The translations under genes were made by a program, and so were the position numbers. This document shows, in pieces, positions 33,660 through 44,781 of a stretch of 64,000 nt of DNA (its first letter is position 1; the number at the start of each line of letters is the position of its first letter). Origin of the DNA: Sacculina carcini (taxonomy: Eukaryota; Arthropoda; Thecostraca; Sacculinidae); the NCBI GenBank assembly GCA_916048095.2, contig OU696571.1:10968949-11032948 (forward strand), in the 5' to 3' direction. The notes beneath the pieces were generated by a model. The model was not told the origin of the DNA. It made no database searches and saw only the letters and a program-made list of their open reading frames with translations.

Positions 33660-33800
33660 GTTCTATTATTATTATTATTAATTACAGGCAAATCCAGTAG
33701 CATGGGAAGAGTGCAAGCACTATTACCACCCTAAGGTGGCCCCATGTACCGGAAGCGCCCAAAAGATTCAGAGAGAAAGAGAGTTCGAAAATAAAAAAGT
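33660..33800 (-). repeat. Family-8 LINE/SINE 3'-end repeat, minus strand
   Basis: A (TTA)n tail at 33663-33683, then ACAGGCAAATCCAGTAGCAT and GTGCAAGCACTATTACCACC; about 90% like the 17575 copy by eye. Confidence 0.78.
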
Positions 33801-34100
33801 CTAGAAGGCGAATTGGAAAAAAAACAATAAATAATAAACCATCATCCGATAACAATCCATAATGTCACTCCGCCCACGTTCCTCAATAAATAAAAACAAT
33901 CAACAATAAATATGTGATTCAGTAAATAACAGCCATCAATAAATAAGAATAAATATTTATAAATAAGTAATAAATAACAATCAAGAGCAATAAATATGAT
34001 TCAATAAGAAACATCCAACAATAAATATAAATATGATTCAATAAGTAACAACAACACAAATGAATATGATTCAAAAACAATATAATGTTTTGAATATGAT
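33801..34100. repeat. AT-rich array of AATAAATATGATTCAATAAG-like units
   Basis: Irregular direct repeats of CAATAAATA and ATATGATTCA. Confidence 0.6.
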
Positions 34101-34315
34101 TCTAAACTGCATTAGTTTCGTTGCCACAAACGAATCGTAGCTACAGATAATAGGATTGTTTCATTTTGAGAAGGTAGCATGCTAGAGTCTACTTTCTCCA
34201 AAAATATATTTGTACATGTTTTTACAAGGGGAAATTTTGTGCCGTTTTACATATATTATGCCACAATGTAGCTCCTGCAGTAGTAATGCTGTACTTGACT
34301 TGATTTATCATAGAG

Positions 34316-34667
34316 CAGTGGTTCTCCACCTTTTTCTTGCCGTGGCCCCCCTAAACACAATGTTAGTCCTTGTGGCCCCCCAGAAACCGTCAGTGGCCCC
34401 CTAGAAGTCCTTGTGGTTCCATACACACATGGATAGTCACGACGCGACTTCTCCATAGGGTTAGCTCATGTATTCTGGTGACTATTTCCACCGACAGCCG
34501 AAACAACGCCACGACCGGAACACACGATTCAAATTTACAACATCGAAAATACTAATATATACTATTAAATTGTTTCAACAAAAGTTTCGTGGCCCTTGAG
34601 AAAATATGGTGGCCCCCCATTTTTTTAATTTCGTCTTATGGCCCCTCAGAAAATTCCCGTTCCACTG
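34316..34667. mobile_element. hAT MITE with CAGTGGTTCTCCACC end (family 6)
   Basis: CAGTGGTTCTCCACCTTTTTC at the left, CCGTTCCACTG at the right, and GTGGCCCCCC-type repeats near both ends, as in animal hAT elements. No clear target duplication was seen. Confidence 0.75.
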
Positions 34668-34728
34668 TTTTTGGTGATCAGAAAAACAATATTTTCAAAT
34701 GATCACGTCTTCAGTTTGAATTTGTAGG

Positions 34729-35106
34729 CAGAGCCGTAGCAACCGCCCCCCGTACCCCCCGGCTGGGGGGCGAGTGTTGAGGGGCCCCGCAGCTTCACGT
34801 ATGACATTAAAATATATCATATTATGTATTGCCTTTACCTTTTTGCTCAGATGTTTTCACCTGAGCTTGTATTATGTGATTATGTATACTAAATATATTC
34901 ATTATTTGATGGTTTATTTATAATGGGGGCCCCAAGTGTTGCCTTCGAGGGGGCCCCAAGTGTTGCTTTCGGGGGGGCCCCAAATGCTGCCATCGGGAGG
35001 GGCCCCAAGTTTTGCCTTTGGGGTGGCCCCAAGTGCTGCCATCGGGAGGGGCCCCAAGTGTTGCCTTCGGGGGGGGGGGGCCTCATAAGTCCTCGCAACG
35101 GCTCTG
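34729..35106. mobile_element. Family-5 hAT MITE with expanded internal 25-bp repeats and exact target duplication
   Basis: CAGAGCCGTAGCAACCGCC to CCTCGCAACGGCTCTG. TTTGTAGG is duplicated exactly at 34721-34728 and 35107-35114. Between 34924 and 35075 the unit GGGGCCCCAAGTGTTGCCTT occurs about six times in variant forms; the sister copies at 40554 and 48041 have one unit. Confidence 0.93.
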
Positions 35107-35452
35107 TTTGTAGGCATATTAAATGTAGTCTTACTCGTAAATTTACCTTAAAATCGTTGAAAATCCAATGTGAGTTCGTCAATGAAAATCGGTTTCAGAT
35201 ATGAAACGGTATCGGAAAGAAATATGAAAATCTCCATATATTTGCTTAGAATTACTGTTTTGTACCGCTACTCTTACATTTTTGATGCACTCCCTGTACT
35301 ATACTGTAGTCTACTTTGTAAGAGTAATCACGATGATGTACTCTTTATTCGTCATTATGTGTTCATCTCCTTTGTACTCCTTTAGCATTTTCATTGTATA
35401 TTGATTAATGTTTGTAGACCTTTGTTTCTTGGTCTCATATATTTGTCTAGAT
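35107..35452. other. AT-rich stretch, nothing recognised
   Basis: No features seen. Confidence 0.4.
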
Positions 35453-35681
35453 CAGTGGTTCTTAACCTTTTTTCTCTGATTTCCCACTTCTTAATGAACC
35501 ATCTCTTCATTTTTAACAACAGCGTTGTTAAATTCAATAAATGTAGTTCATATATCAAAATAAATGTCAAATGATCATTAGAAACAAAAATAAACGAATT
35601 TGAATTGATAAAATCACACATTTGTCCTTCTGTCCGACCTTTAGCTTCATACTTGGCATCTTTTCCATTTAAGAACCACTG
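35453..35681. mobile_element. Family-2a hAT MITE, uninterrupted reference copy
   Basis: CAGTGGTTCTTAACC to TTAAGAACCACTG, 229 bp. Flanks GTCTAGAT and GTGTACAT match at 6 of 8. It contains the unoccupied TTAA (CACTTCTTAATG) that is filled by piggyBac in the 19560 copy. Confidence 0.9.
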
Positions 35682-36467
35682 GTGTACATATTCTGCGTCT
35701 TTCATATAATTATGTACATATTTTATTTACTTTGCAGCTGACTTAAGCACTTAATACGGTTTAACAAGCATAGTCAATGTTTTTAACATTAGGCGCCTTT
35801 GTACCGATCAACAATCTACAGGCTGCATAAAGGCTGAATTGCATTTGTACAAGGCAAAGTGAAAATCAACACACTCCACATATGCTCGCCGCATGGTGTT
35901 ACTCAGCACAATTCACTAATGTACCTGCCACAGAGAAACACATGTGAACACTTGTAGAGTGCTGGTTTTTCATTGATTTGGGCCGATATATCAGTAGATC
36001 GTACTTTTTTTTCTTCGACTTCTATTATTTTTCACTTTGCTCAATATTCTAGTTACCCATTCAAGTCTTACCTCAGCAAAGTAATATTTTTATCTATCGA
36101 TAGCTGAATGCACTTTGTTTTGTTTCCAAGCACGGTTTTCGCGTAATTAGCAGGTGTTTATATAATATAGTAAACCACAATAAGAATGACATTGAAACCG
36201 ACTCAAATTTGGAGCTTCCGTTGGAGATCTCACATTGATGAGCGTGGCTTAATCAAATTTCCCATATACCAGGTGTCACACGTAAGGATACAGCATTTAG
36301 CTTTTGATGTAAAATAGCGAGTAGTGAGCTGGATGGCGAGGTGCTCGCATATCTGCTGAGAGAACTGGTCGCTCTCTCAGTGGAAGACGTTTGAAAACAC
36401 GCACAGTTTGTGAGTTTCGCGGAATACAATCGTGAATGCTGCTGAAGTTGTCTTCTAACACTTGCAG
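35682..36467. other. AT-rich intron, nothing recognised
   Basis: Sequence up to the acceptor of exon 36468. Confidence 0.45.
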
Positions 36468-36709
36468 ACGACCACACTTTGGTTCCGCTCACCACCGGTG
36501 CGATGTCGGCAGCGTCAGAAGGTGACGGAGGGAACGTTCCATCCGACTCATACATCAACGCCAATTTCATCGACGGATACTGCCGCCCGGCCGCCTACAT
36601 CGGCACTCAGGGCCCGCTGGCCGACACATGCGGTCATTTTTGGCGCATGGTACTGGAGCAAGGAGTGAGCGTCATTGTGGCCATCACCAACATGGTTGAG
36701 GCAGGACGG
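36468..36709 (+). CDS. PTPRG-like: Receptor PTP (R5 class), phosphatase D1 exon ([15 protein letters not shown])
   Basis: This exon encodes residues 337-417. The acceptor is TTGCAG at 36467 and the first two bases complete Tyr337. The sequence reads DHTLVPLTT, a roughly 12-residue Ser/Gly-rich insertion that is longer than usual for this loop, then the family-diagnostic [27 protein letters not shown] and [12 protein letters not shown], ending in phase 0. The donor is GTGAGT at 36710. These are the core strands and helices of a classical tyrosine phosphatase domain, acting on phosphotyrosine proteins at the inner face of the plasma membrane. A strong stem-loop begins 24 bases after the donor (36734-36781). 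Confidence 0.95.
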
Positions 36710-36733
36710 GTGAGTAATCAGCACGGCAGTTTC

Positions 36734-36781
36734 ATCTGATTTTCTTTCTTGATTCCATCGAATCAAGAGAGAAAATCAGAT
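36734..36781. repeat. 22-bp inverted repeat with 4-nt loop just inside intron
   Basis: The two arms pair over 22 bases with one U-G wobble and the loop CATC. It starts 24 bases after the donor of D1 exon 36468-36709. Confidence 0.92.
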
Positions 36782-36820
36782 AATGTTTTGGCGGTTCCAG
36801 CACTCTGGTAAACTTCCAGA

Positions 36821-37200
36821 CAGTGGCTTAGCCAGGCCACATGCCGCCCTGGACGGCAATTTTTGCCACACCCCAATATGTATGTTTGTGGGTCACTTAG
36901 CCGCAAGTGTCTGTGTACTTCAACACGACTGTAAGTGAATTATCAAGTCCATATGTCGATATAGCTGAAGAGACGAACTTCATAAAAGTGCATGCTTCCA
37001 GTCACCTAATCGGAGATCATTATTTTTAATCGATCTTGCCTTCACTCAGTTATTTGAGATTAAAATGGTAAATCTTGAATAGTATATTCACAAATGTGAC
37101 TCAGATATGGCAATAATTCAGTCTTCAGCAGCTCTCGTGCCGCCCCTAAAACGTGCCCGGGGTGGTTCGTCCTTCCCTCAGTCCCCACGTTACGTCACTG
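36821..37200. mobile_element. hAT MITE with CAGTGGCTTAGCCAGG end (380 bp)
   Basis: CAGTGGCTTAGCCAGGCC at the left, GTTACGTCACTG at the right, GC-rich CCGCCC segments near both ends. Flanks CTTCCAGA and TTTCCAAG are only loosely similar. Confidence 0.68.
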
Positions 37201-39218
37201 TTTCCAAGTAGTCCTCGTCAAGCAATTAACGCTTACATTGTATCTAAAATGTGTAATTGCGGCAACGAGTGAAAGGACTAGGCCTAGATAATTGTCGCAT
37301 TCAGTATTGCTAGCGATGTTAGTTATTTGCAATTTGCATGTCAAAATGCCCACGTACATTGAATGAACGGCCCTAGCAACTTTCTCCGCGTTCATGATGA
37401 ACTTGCGATTATGCTTGTCGAAAATGCTCGGCTTACTGGCTAGGCGAGTTACAGAGCCCAAGCTTATAAAAACAGAAGATGGATGTTTTCCAGTCATTGT
37501 TCAGAATGTTCACCAGCCAGGTTTCAAACAGCACTGTGTGAAACTTCGGAAAGCATACATGCAAATTAAATAATTAAACGCTTCAGTTTTTTTCATTCAG
37601 ATTATCTCGGACATATCACAAAGTCTCCTACGAAAGTTATTTTGTCGTACATTTATAATGACGTACAAATTTCTAGGTGCATGTATGCGCTTCTGTGTGG
37701 GTGAATGTCTATGAGCATACAAATTTATGTCAATTGATATTTGCTGCTATATAAAATAGAATAAACTATGCGCCACGTGTGACTAACATATTTGAAGCAC
37801 AGCTGATTAGACGGACATTGAACTGACTTATGTTCATAAACACAAAACTATACAAAAACATAAGCAGCATATATACATGCACGACCAAATACTGGTATAC
37901 AACAACTCTAACATACAGTTAGGACAGAACACACGCACACACACACACACACACATGCCCAAACACACGCAGACATACCACGTTCGAATTTTTGTATCAC
38001 ATACATAATACAAAAATTCATTCTGCAAATATGTGTTTTAATACTTAATAATGATTAGTATATTGTAATATTTTTGGGACTTGTTAATGAAGTTTGCTAA
38101 TGCAGATTGCACAGTGAGAGAAATCAATACTGATATGTTCTAATCGCGTGCAATTTCCTGTTCATTTTCAAAGCGAACTCACTTTTGACTAAAAGAGAAT
38201 CATTTGGTTGTTATTGGAACATCAGTGCTCCTTCCTTTCGTTTAGCGATAATTCGGTTGGCTTGCGCATTTGAGCTCAAGATATAGATTACTGTCACATA
38301 TTTCAATACCACCCAACAATTTTCACACGCCTTCATTGTTATATTTTAATTAGTAATTTTCTTCGTCACTTTCACTCTATTACAGTCGTTGATACAAGTT
38401 GAAGCCAGCTTAAAATAAGAAGTTGCATCTCGCATGTATGAAGTGCATGCATTATATGAAATGCAAAAATTTAATAAAAAATGTTTGCATTTCGCGTGAG
38501 AGACAAATCTCGTTTTTTCTAAATATTTGTGTGATTTTGGTCTGGTTTATTCAACTATTGGTATCAAAATTGAATGAATAACATTTTTGTAAGCTTAACA
38601 AATATTTGAAATGTTTCAAATATTCTATGGTGTCGATAATGTGAGTACCGTGAGCCGTCGTCAGTTGAAGGCCGTGGCTCTTCCAGGTAGTAGTATTTTT
38701 TTCCTCTTAATGTGAATGGAATTATAACAAAAGTTATACGATTAGAAAGAAATTAAATTGATCTATTGAATGGTGCTTGTTATATTGCCATTCAAGTTCT
38801 TTACTTTTGCAAATTTATAGAAACGTTGAAAATTTTCAATCTTCCTTTAAACTTATAATTTTCAATTTGAATTTACGCCCCCTAATTTTTTTGTATTGTA
38901 CTAATTGTTACACTATTAGATTCAACGTTGTCTAAATTATTTGAAAACATGTACCGATAAATAGTTTCAGAAAAAATCGCTAAAAAGTGTCATTCTAAAT
39001 GGCATCTGTCAATTGACGGCTCTAGTCCTTTCAGATAGCTATATTTGTATATAGAAAAATATTGATGCTATCCAACTTATATTTTGTTGATACGTTCATT
39101 ATACTAAAAAACGCAAGTCAGGTAATGACACGTATGTAACTCTATCGAGTGAAGAAACGTTTCATACTGAAATTTGAATAGTCGTCAATTGACGGTTCTG
39201 GATATTATAATGTTAATT
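37201..39218. other. 2 kb of intron without recognised genes
   Basis: A (CA)n tract lies at 37928-37956. TCAATTGACGGCTCT (39010) and TCAATTGACGGTTCT (39184) are a near direct repeat bracketing about 170 bp. Confidence 0.5.
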
Positions 39219-39517
39219 CAGTGGTTCTTAACCTGGCTTCCATCAAACACCAGGAGTTAGGCCGTTTGGTTCACCCACTCGTATAATTCGTGACTTCAAG
39301 TTCTGCTTGGTCATTATTGACTGCAGCTAATCACGCCACATCGCTTGGTCTTGATATCTGTGCTTCAAGCAACTCGGTCCACTCAGTAGTAGCCTACTTG
39401 TGTGACTGTCTTGATCGTATGTGATTTTTCTTATAATTTTTCAAACACGAAGGGTTCGATGAATTTATGAGTGGAACTTTTTAGGCTCAGTACCTTCAAT
39501 ATAGTTAAGAACCACTG
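39219..39517. mobile_element. Family-2b hAT MITE, uninterrupted
   Basis: CAGTGGTTCTTAACCTGG to GTTAAGAACCACTG, 299 bp. It provides the empty site (39330-39337, ATCACGCC once) for the nested MITE at 7976-8759. Confidence 0.88.
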
Positions 39518-39839
39518 AGTTAAGGGAACAGCAATAAGGTATGCTCTCAGTATAGAAGGTCCAATCGAAGCGGTTATCATTCAATTTAATTTGTATTCTT
39601 CTCAATCCCTCCATATTTTCTTCTAATGTTCCATCTTCTGTCATCATTTTTTTCAGCAACGTTGTCATCATGGATTCGTAGACATGCTTACTGGTTTTGA
39701 TCAGTGCATTGCTCGTTTCGATATTCTATACATGTCAGTCTATAACTGTGCTTTTGTTCTAGTGAGAATAGCGTACATTTACTCACTAATCTGCACGTAG
39801 GTGATTCGCATACAATTCTAATACGCATGCCACGACGCC

Positions 39840-40508
39840 TATTTACAAGCTTCTGCATGATCCTCACCAACCTTCTTATCTTGCTAATCTTTTGTCTCCC
39901 ACTGACTCACACTCCTCTCGTCGCCCTCTTCCTCTCGCTTGTCCTCGTGCATCTAATGAATCTTCCTGGTCCTCTAAATCGTTCTTCTTTTACGCCCCTC
40001 GCTTGTATAATTCTCTTCCCTCTCATATCACCCGCGCCTCTTCATTTCGGTCATTCCGCCATCGGCTTCGCCTGTACCTTTTTGACATTTCATTTGATCC
40101 CGTCTCTCACTCTCACTCTCCTTTCGCCTCTCTGTGATATTGTTTGAACTATTTCTCCGTTTCATGATTGTTTCAATTCTCCTCGTTGCCTTATTTTTCC
40201 CTGTCTTGAGCACAGTTACTGCTTCCTTTCCTTCCTTGCTGCTTTATTTATTCTATTGTGAATGTTCTCTGTAATAATTCTCTGTCGATTTTATTGTTCG
40301 AACATACCACTTGATTTTTTGGAACTGTGCCCTTTGTGCTTGTGCTTGCTATTTACCAATTTTGGTTGTTTTGTGACTTCTCTTCCTTTTACTTGCTCAT
40401 TTCTCCCATATTCTTTACAATTGTCGTTTTATCTCAATTGATGTTTTCCCTTTTTCGCGCTTGTGTTTTACCGGCGCTATAGCAAATACACGTTGTTGTT
40501 GTTGTTAT
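39840..40508 (+). pseudogene. CR1/L2-like LINE 3' fragment
   Basis: SWSSKSFFFYAPRLYNSLPSHI matches the C-terminal segment of the copies at 15850 and 26680. The 3' UTR ends CCGGCGCTATAGCAAATACA followed by (GTT)n. Confidence 0.85.
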
Positions 40509-40553
40509 TGAAAACAATGTCAGTACAAAAAGGTTGGCAATTACTGTGCTGGC

Positions 40554-40814
40554 CAGAGCCGTAGCAACCGTCCCCCGTATCTCCCGGCCGGGGGGCACCG
40601 AATGTTGAGGGGCCCCGTTGCTTCACGTATGGTATTAAAATGTATCATATTTATTATGTATAACCTTTACCTTTTTGCTGATATGTTTTCACCTGAGCTT
40701 GTATTATGTGATTATGTATAATAAATACATTCATTATTTGGTGATTTATTTATAATGGGGGCCCCAAGTGTTGCCTTCGGGGGGGGGGGGGCATAATTCC
40801 TCGCAATGGCTCTG
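40554..40814. mobile_element. Family-5 hAT MITE
   Basis: CAGAGCCGTAGCAACCG to TCGCAATGGCTCTG, with one internal GGGGCCCCAAGTG unit. Flanks GTGCTGGC and ATGCGGGC match at 6 of 8. Confidence 0.88.
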
Positions 40815-41656
40815 ATGCGGGCACGCGGCTGAAGGGCCTTTGATTTTGCGTTGTTGTCTAATTGGCTTCACATGCCAATTGAGCTAATGGAAATCTGCAT
40901 TAAGCTCCGTTAATAGAAGTTGAACCTGCGTATTTACGTGTTCCGTAATAGTAGGCGGTATATTTACCATCCAAGTGAGCTGCGGGGCTATGGGTATGTT
41001 AGATGATACGTACACTGACATACTGGAAACACAGTGCTGCAACTAATTAGCCTGGCCGCTAATTGGTCGTTGTGAAAACATATGTTTGCTTATACTCTGC
41101 TAGCTCGGCAAAGGCCTGCGAGACCAGGAGCTGCAGAGTTTGTCAGCATACGTCAATAAAGACGGTTTTAGCCACACACACACACACACACTCGTACATA
41201 CACGTACACACGTACACATACACACACACAAGCGAGGGACGTAGGCAAATTATGATTAGCAGAATGAAAACAGAAAGAGCGGTAAGCTCCAGAGGAAGAG
41301 TGAAGAAGCCGAATTAATGACGCAAATTGTCCCCGAGGCAATAATTTGCCTGCGTTATGAAGCAGTTGGAATGCATCATTGTTGGTGTCACTATCAACAT
41401 ACGCAGAGGTTTATGCGCACGTGTGCACGGGTGTGCAATTATCCGCTTAGAATGGCTGGTACGGCAAAGTTTCTGAAGTGCTGATGTAATGACTGAGAAT
41501 TGAGTGGAAATTGTAGAAATAAACAGCATGCCCCATATTGCATGCATTAATTATCTGCAATTTCTGCGCTCACAGTGGGGCGGGATTTTCATCCTAATGT
41601 GAGGAAATTTTTTTTCATTGAGTAAAATCTAACCTTTTATTCTAGCGGGTGTAGAA
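40815..41656. other. Intronic DNA with a (CA)n microsatellite
   Basis: CA tract with ACGTACAC interruptions at 41172-41232; otherwise unremarkable. Confidence 0.6.
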
Positions 41657-41740
41657 CAGTGGTTTTCAAACATGGATCTATGCTTCCGTCCTCCATTAGC
41701 CTTTCCCATTCAGGCTAAAAACGAAATGCTTCAATTCAAA
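41657..41740. repeat. Possible left end of a hAT element
   Basis: CAGTGGTTTTCAAACATGG resembles hAT termini, but no matching right end was found. Confidence 0.4.
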
Positions 41741-41839
41741 AGTTTCACAATTCAATTCACAATCGAATCAATAGAGCACAAATGAACAAGTTAATTGAAC
41801 ATACATATATATTTATAGTAAATAATCAAATATATCAAT

Positions 41840-42175
41840 GGGCTTGAAATCCATTTGACGATTGCAGCTTCTTGGAACTCCCGTTTGGAACTCCCGTTTG
41901 GAAATCCAGTCTGGAACTCCCGTTTGGAGCTCCAGTTTTGAACTCCAGTCTCGTCTTGAAAGCGTCGTATGTACACCCAGTCGAGTCTCTTATCTCACGA
42001 GGAAGTGAGTTGAAGAGTTGGGAGCCATTGTAAACGAAACTGGATATCGCCAACGTTTTTAATCGTTCTACAGCCGTCGTTGGAAAATTCACGCAAGTTC
42101 GACCCATTCTCCCGCTGATACGTGACCCCAACACCGAGCATTTGAGATTAGGAACATGCCCTTGGAGGATTTTTC
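41840..42175 (-). pseudogene. Non-LTR retrotransposon C-terminal fragment of a second type
   Basis: Minus-strand translation: RLKTLAISSFVYNGSQLFNSLPREIRDSTGCTYDAFKTRL, the end of a Jockey/CR1-like reverse transcriptase ORF. Its tail contains seven variant units of GGAACTCCCGTTT (41875-41950), a minisatellite that changes the end of the reading frame. Confidence 0.8.
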
Positions 42176-42782
42176 AAACATAAATGATCATATATATTTA
42201 TCTCCTCCTTTGCTCAGAGTAAAGCTCCTACAGCGTATGTATGTTAATTATTTTTCATAATGATTTAATCTTGCTTGCTTGATTCAAAGGAATCAGTCTA
42301 TACCTATGAAATATTCAACTGACATCTCTTGCTATTAAAATGATTGAATCGGAAAGTTAAATTGTTACTTACGGACAACCCGAAACTTTGAAATATATTC
42401 AGTTGTCCTAGCGACATAATCGATTTAATAAAGTGGGGCTAATCTGCCCACCTCAGTACGTAAGGTTGATGTTTCTACGTGAGGGAAAATTGCGTGATGT
42501 TATCTGTTCGTGAACAAACGTTGAATAATGAGGTGATGGATAGTTGACCACAAACCAATTCGATCAATGATGTTGATGACAAAGCAGAGCTGATGAAAAC
42601 TTCACGTTGAGGACGTGTTGGTGAGCTGTGCGAGCAAAATCCACGTAGCAACCAGAATGCCAATACCCCACACGAACCGTTCGGCAATGGCAACCATTAA
42701 TTATGGCACGCTGTCGCACCGCTTCACCTCTCTATTTTTCCAATTATGCCAACAAAAACCATAACAATGGTGAATAGCAGAC
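42176..42782. other. Intronic DNA, nothing recognised
   Basis: No features seen. Confidence 0.4.
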
Positions 42783-43035
42783 CAAGAGCCGGTGCGAGGC
42801 CTTTTGGGGCCCCTGAAAACAATCATTGGGGCACCATTATAAGTACAGCACCATTATGATAGAAGTCCGACTTTGGGAAAATGCAGTCACGAGCAGCCCT
42901 TCGAACTCCTGGGGACTTACGGTACTTCTATGCTCTTCTTTCTGATAAATTTCAATGTCATGTGTGAGGCAACGGGGCCTCTCAACACTTACATCTCCCC
43001 GGCCGGGGGTGCGGAGGGCGGTTGCTACGGCTCTG
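42783..43035 (-). mobile_element. Family-5 hAT MITE, reverse orientation, diverged
   Basis: GAGCCGGTGCGAGGCC at one end, GCGGTTGCTACGGCTCTG at the other. The inside carries GGGGCACCATTATAAGT and AACGGGGCCTCTCAACACTT. Confidence 0.75.
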
Positions 43036-44242
43036 AGCATAAAATCAGACGAGAAGAAATAGTTGCAGGAACAGAGATGCTGTTGAAGGTGTTTTGCAAT
43101 ACAGAAACGTACCCAAAATGAATGTACAGCTGAAATAAGTTTGTGTTTTTTCACATAAAGAAACCCCTCCCATCGAACGGCGAGTTGGATGTACCCATGC
43201 CCCATGCGCAATAGTGCATAAGCTGTTAGAAAAAAAACAAGAACATAGGTGCGAATTTGCACTCTGCGTACAGGAACAAGTTACACAAAAAATATAGTCT
43301 ATATAAGCCCACTCATAACAGCAAGCAAACGGTGTTTATTTGATGGTATTGACCGGAGATGATGACAGCTTCATCAGCGAAACATCGCATGATTTATTAC
43401 TGAAGCTCAGGATCGACCGCGAAAAACTCGCACGAGCGATCGAGACGACAAAAATATTGAGCATTGCAAAACTGCAAGACCAGATTTGTTAATGAAGGCT
43501 CCTCGATCATATTCATGTTGAAATTATGCAAAATTCAATACAAGTGGATATGCTATGGATAGTGCCCATTGCTAAATCATATCGCTGTACATACAATTTC
43601 CATTTGGAGAATGAAATACCCTGAGATACGTGCGTGGAGAAATAAGAAAACAGATAAGCTACAATCCTATTTGACCAATAAAAAGCCTCACTATATCGGT
43701 CACATATAAGCTGTCAATGAAAACATTTACACACACAATGGATTAAGAGTGAGGTTATTTTCTGGGAATATTGAGAACGGCACATATCATCAATTAAATT
43801 CACACGATGAATGATGGATGTTCATTTTCAAATGCTCCTGTGGACGGGAAAATAAATAGAATCTATCAGCACATACGCTAAGCGAACAAATGAGAAATCG
43901 ATATGCCAGAAATTAACGATTATGAAGTACGTACTTTAAATACCTCGTATCTGTGAGTGCTGTTATGCACATGTACCAAGGAGGTGTCATTCTACGCTTC
44001 AAATCTACCTATAAAATGATGGTGTAACAATGCACTCTTCACTTGGATTACCATATAATTTATATAGAGGAATAGATCGGTAAATATGTAGAATAGCCTG
44101 ACAGCCATATTAGTAAACAAACTTGACCTCAAACCGTATATTCATGCCAGGTGTAACGAATATATTTCCATAGGTCTATATACCTACTCGTGTATGCGCG
44201 TGTGTGTGTGCTCAACTATATGTGCTCACCTGTTTGTGCATT
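43036..44242. other. 1.2 kb of intron without recognised features
   Basis: No coding motif, family repeat or terminal repeat was identified. Confidence 0.5.
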
Positions 44243-44300
44243 ACGGGATATGAGCTTCCGCTTGAGTTGTCCCGTCTCCAAATCATGTTTTATCCAGGCT
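44243..44300 (-). repeat. LINE 3'-UTR fragment, minus strand
   Basis: TACGGGATATGAGCTTCCGC and GAGTTGTCCCGTCTCCAAAT are the reverse complement of the 3' UTR at about 30170-30225. Confidence 0.65.
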
Positions 44301-44598
44301 TTCTTTGAACCATTAAATTTTAACTATGTCGCTGTCTAAACTCTTCCTCTCTATGCTTCTATAAGGAAAACTGTCGTGTTTGATCCTCTGTCGGCATCTT
44401 TATATGTTCTTTTTCATCTTGTATGTTGTGTCTCTTTTGATCCGTCTCATTCTAAACAGTCCCGCCTTCCCGATCCGCTTTATGGAATGTCCCGCTTTCC
44501 CTGATCCGCCTCTCATGTATTTGATAATTCGTTTAAAATCTATTTCTGTCTTCTTTTCTCGAGCATGGTCAGTCCTAGTTTGTTTAACCTGTTTGCAT

Positions 44599-44634
44599 GT
44601 GTGTGTGTGTGTGTGTGTGTGTTTATATGTGTGT
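44599..44634. repeat. (GT)n microsatellite at the acceptor of D1 exon 44638
   Basis: GT units end in TTTATATGTGTGTCAG, so the repeat replaces the usual pyrimidine tract. Confidence 0.95.
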
Positions 44635-44637
44635 CAG

Positions 44638-44766
44638 CGCAAATGCGAGCAATACTGGCCTGAGAAGGGCGTTGTCACTTACGAGGATGTGCAGGTGACA
44701 TGTCTGGGCGTGGATGTCATGGCCACCTACACCATACGACGCTTCAGTGTTGTCGACCTGCGCATG
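44638..44766 (+). CDS. PTPRG-like: Receptor PTP (R5 class), phosphatase D1 exon (RKCEQYWP)
   Basis: This exon encodes residues 418-460. The acceptor is GTGTCAG at 44637, directly after a GT microsatellite. Joining to exon 36468-36709 gives VEAGR-RKCEQYWP, the conserved D1 motif, followed by VTYEDVQVTCLG and YTIRRFSVVDLR. The end is uncertain: ATG|GTGACT at 44766 is taken as the better donor. CCT|GTATGG at 44781 is also phase 0 and would add VTHQP. The D1 loop that follows (before the QYHYTSWPD strand) varies in length in the family and does not decide between them. Confidence 0.88.
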
Positions 44767-44781
44767 GTGACTCATCAACCT

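Noticed and set aside
38990..39200. MITE bounded by TCAATTGACGG repeats
   Set aside because: The repeats are direct, not inverted, and no target duplication is visible.
43340..43395. Hammerhead ribozyme core (TGATGA ... GCGAAAC), as found in Penelope-like elements
   Set aside because: The C of CUGAUGA is missing, stem II is only three pairs and no stems I or III could be built; no reverse transcriptase lies nearby.
44380..44640. 5' extension of the RKCEQYWP exon, open over 140 codons
   Set aside because: The upstream part reads through a GT repeat and shows no phosphatase similarity.
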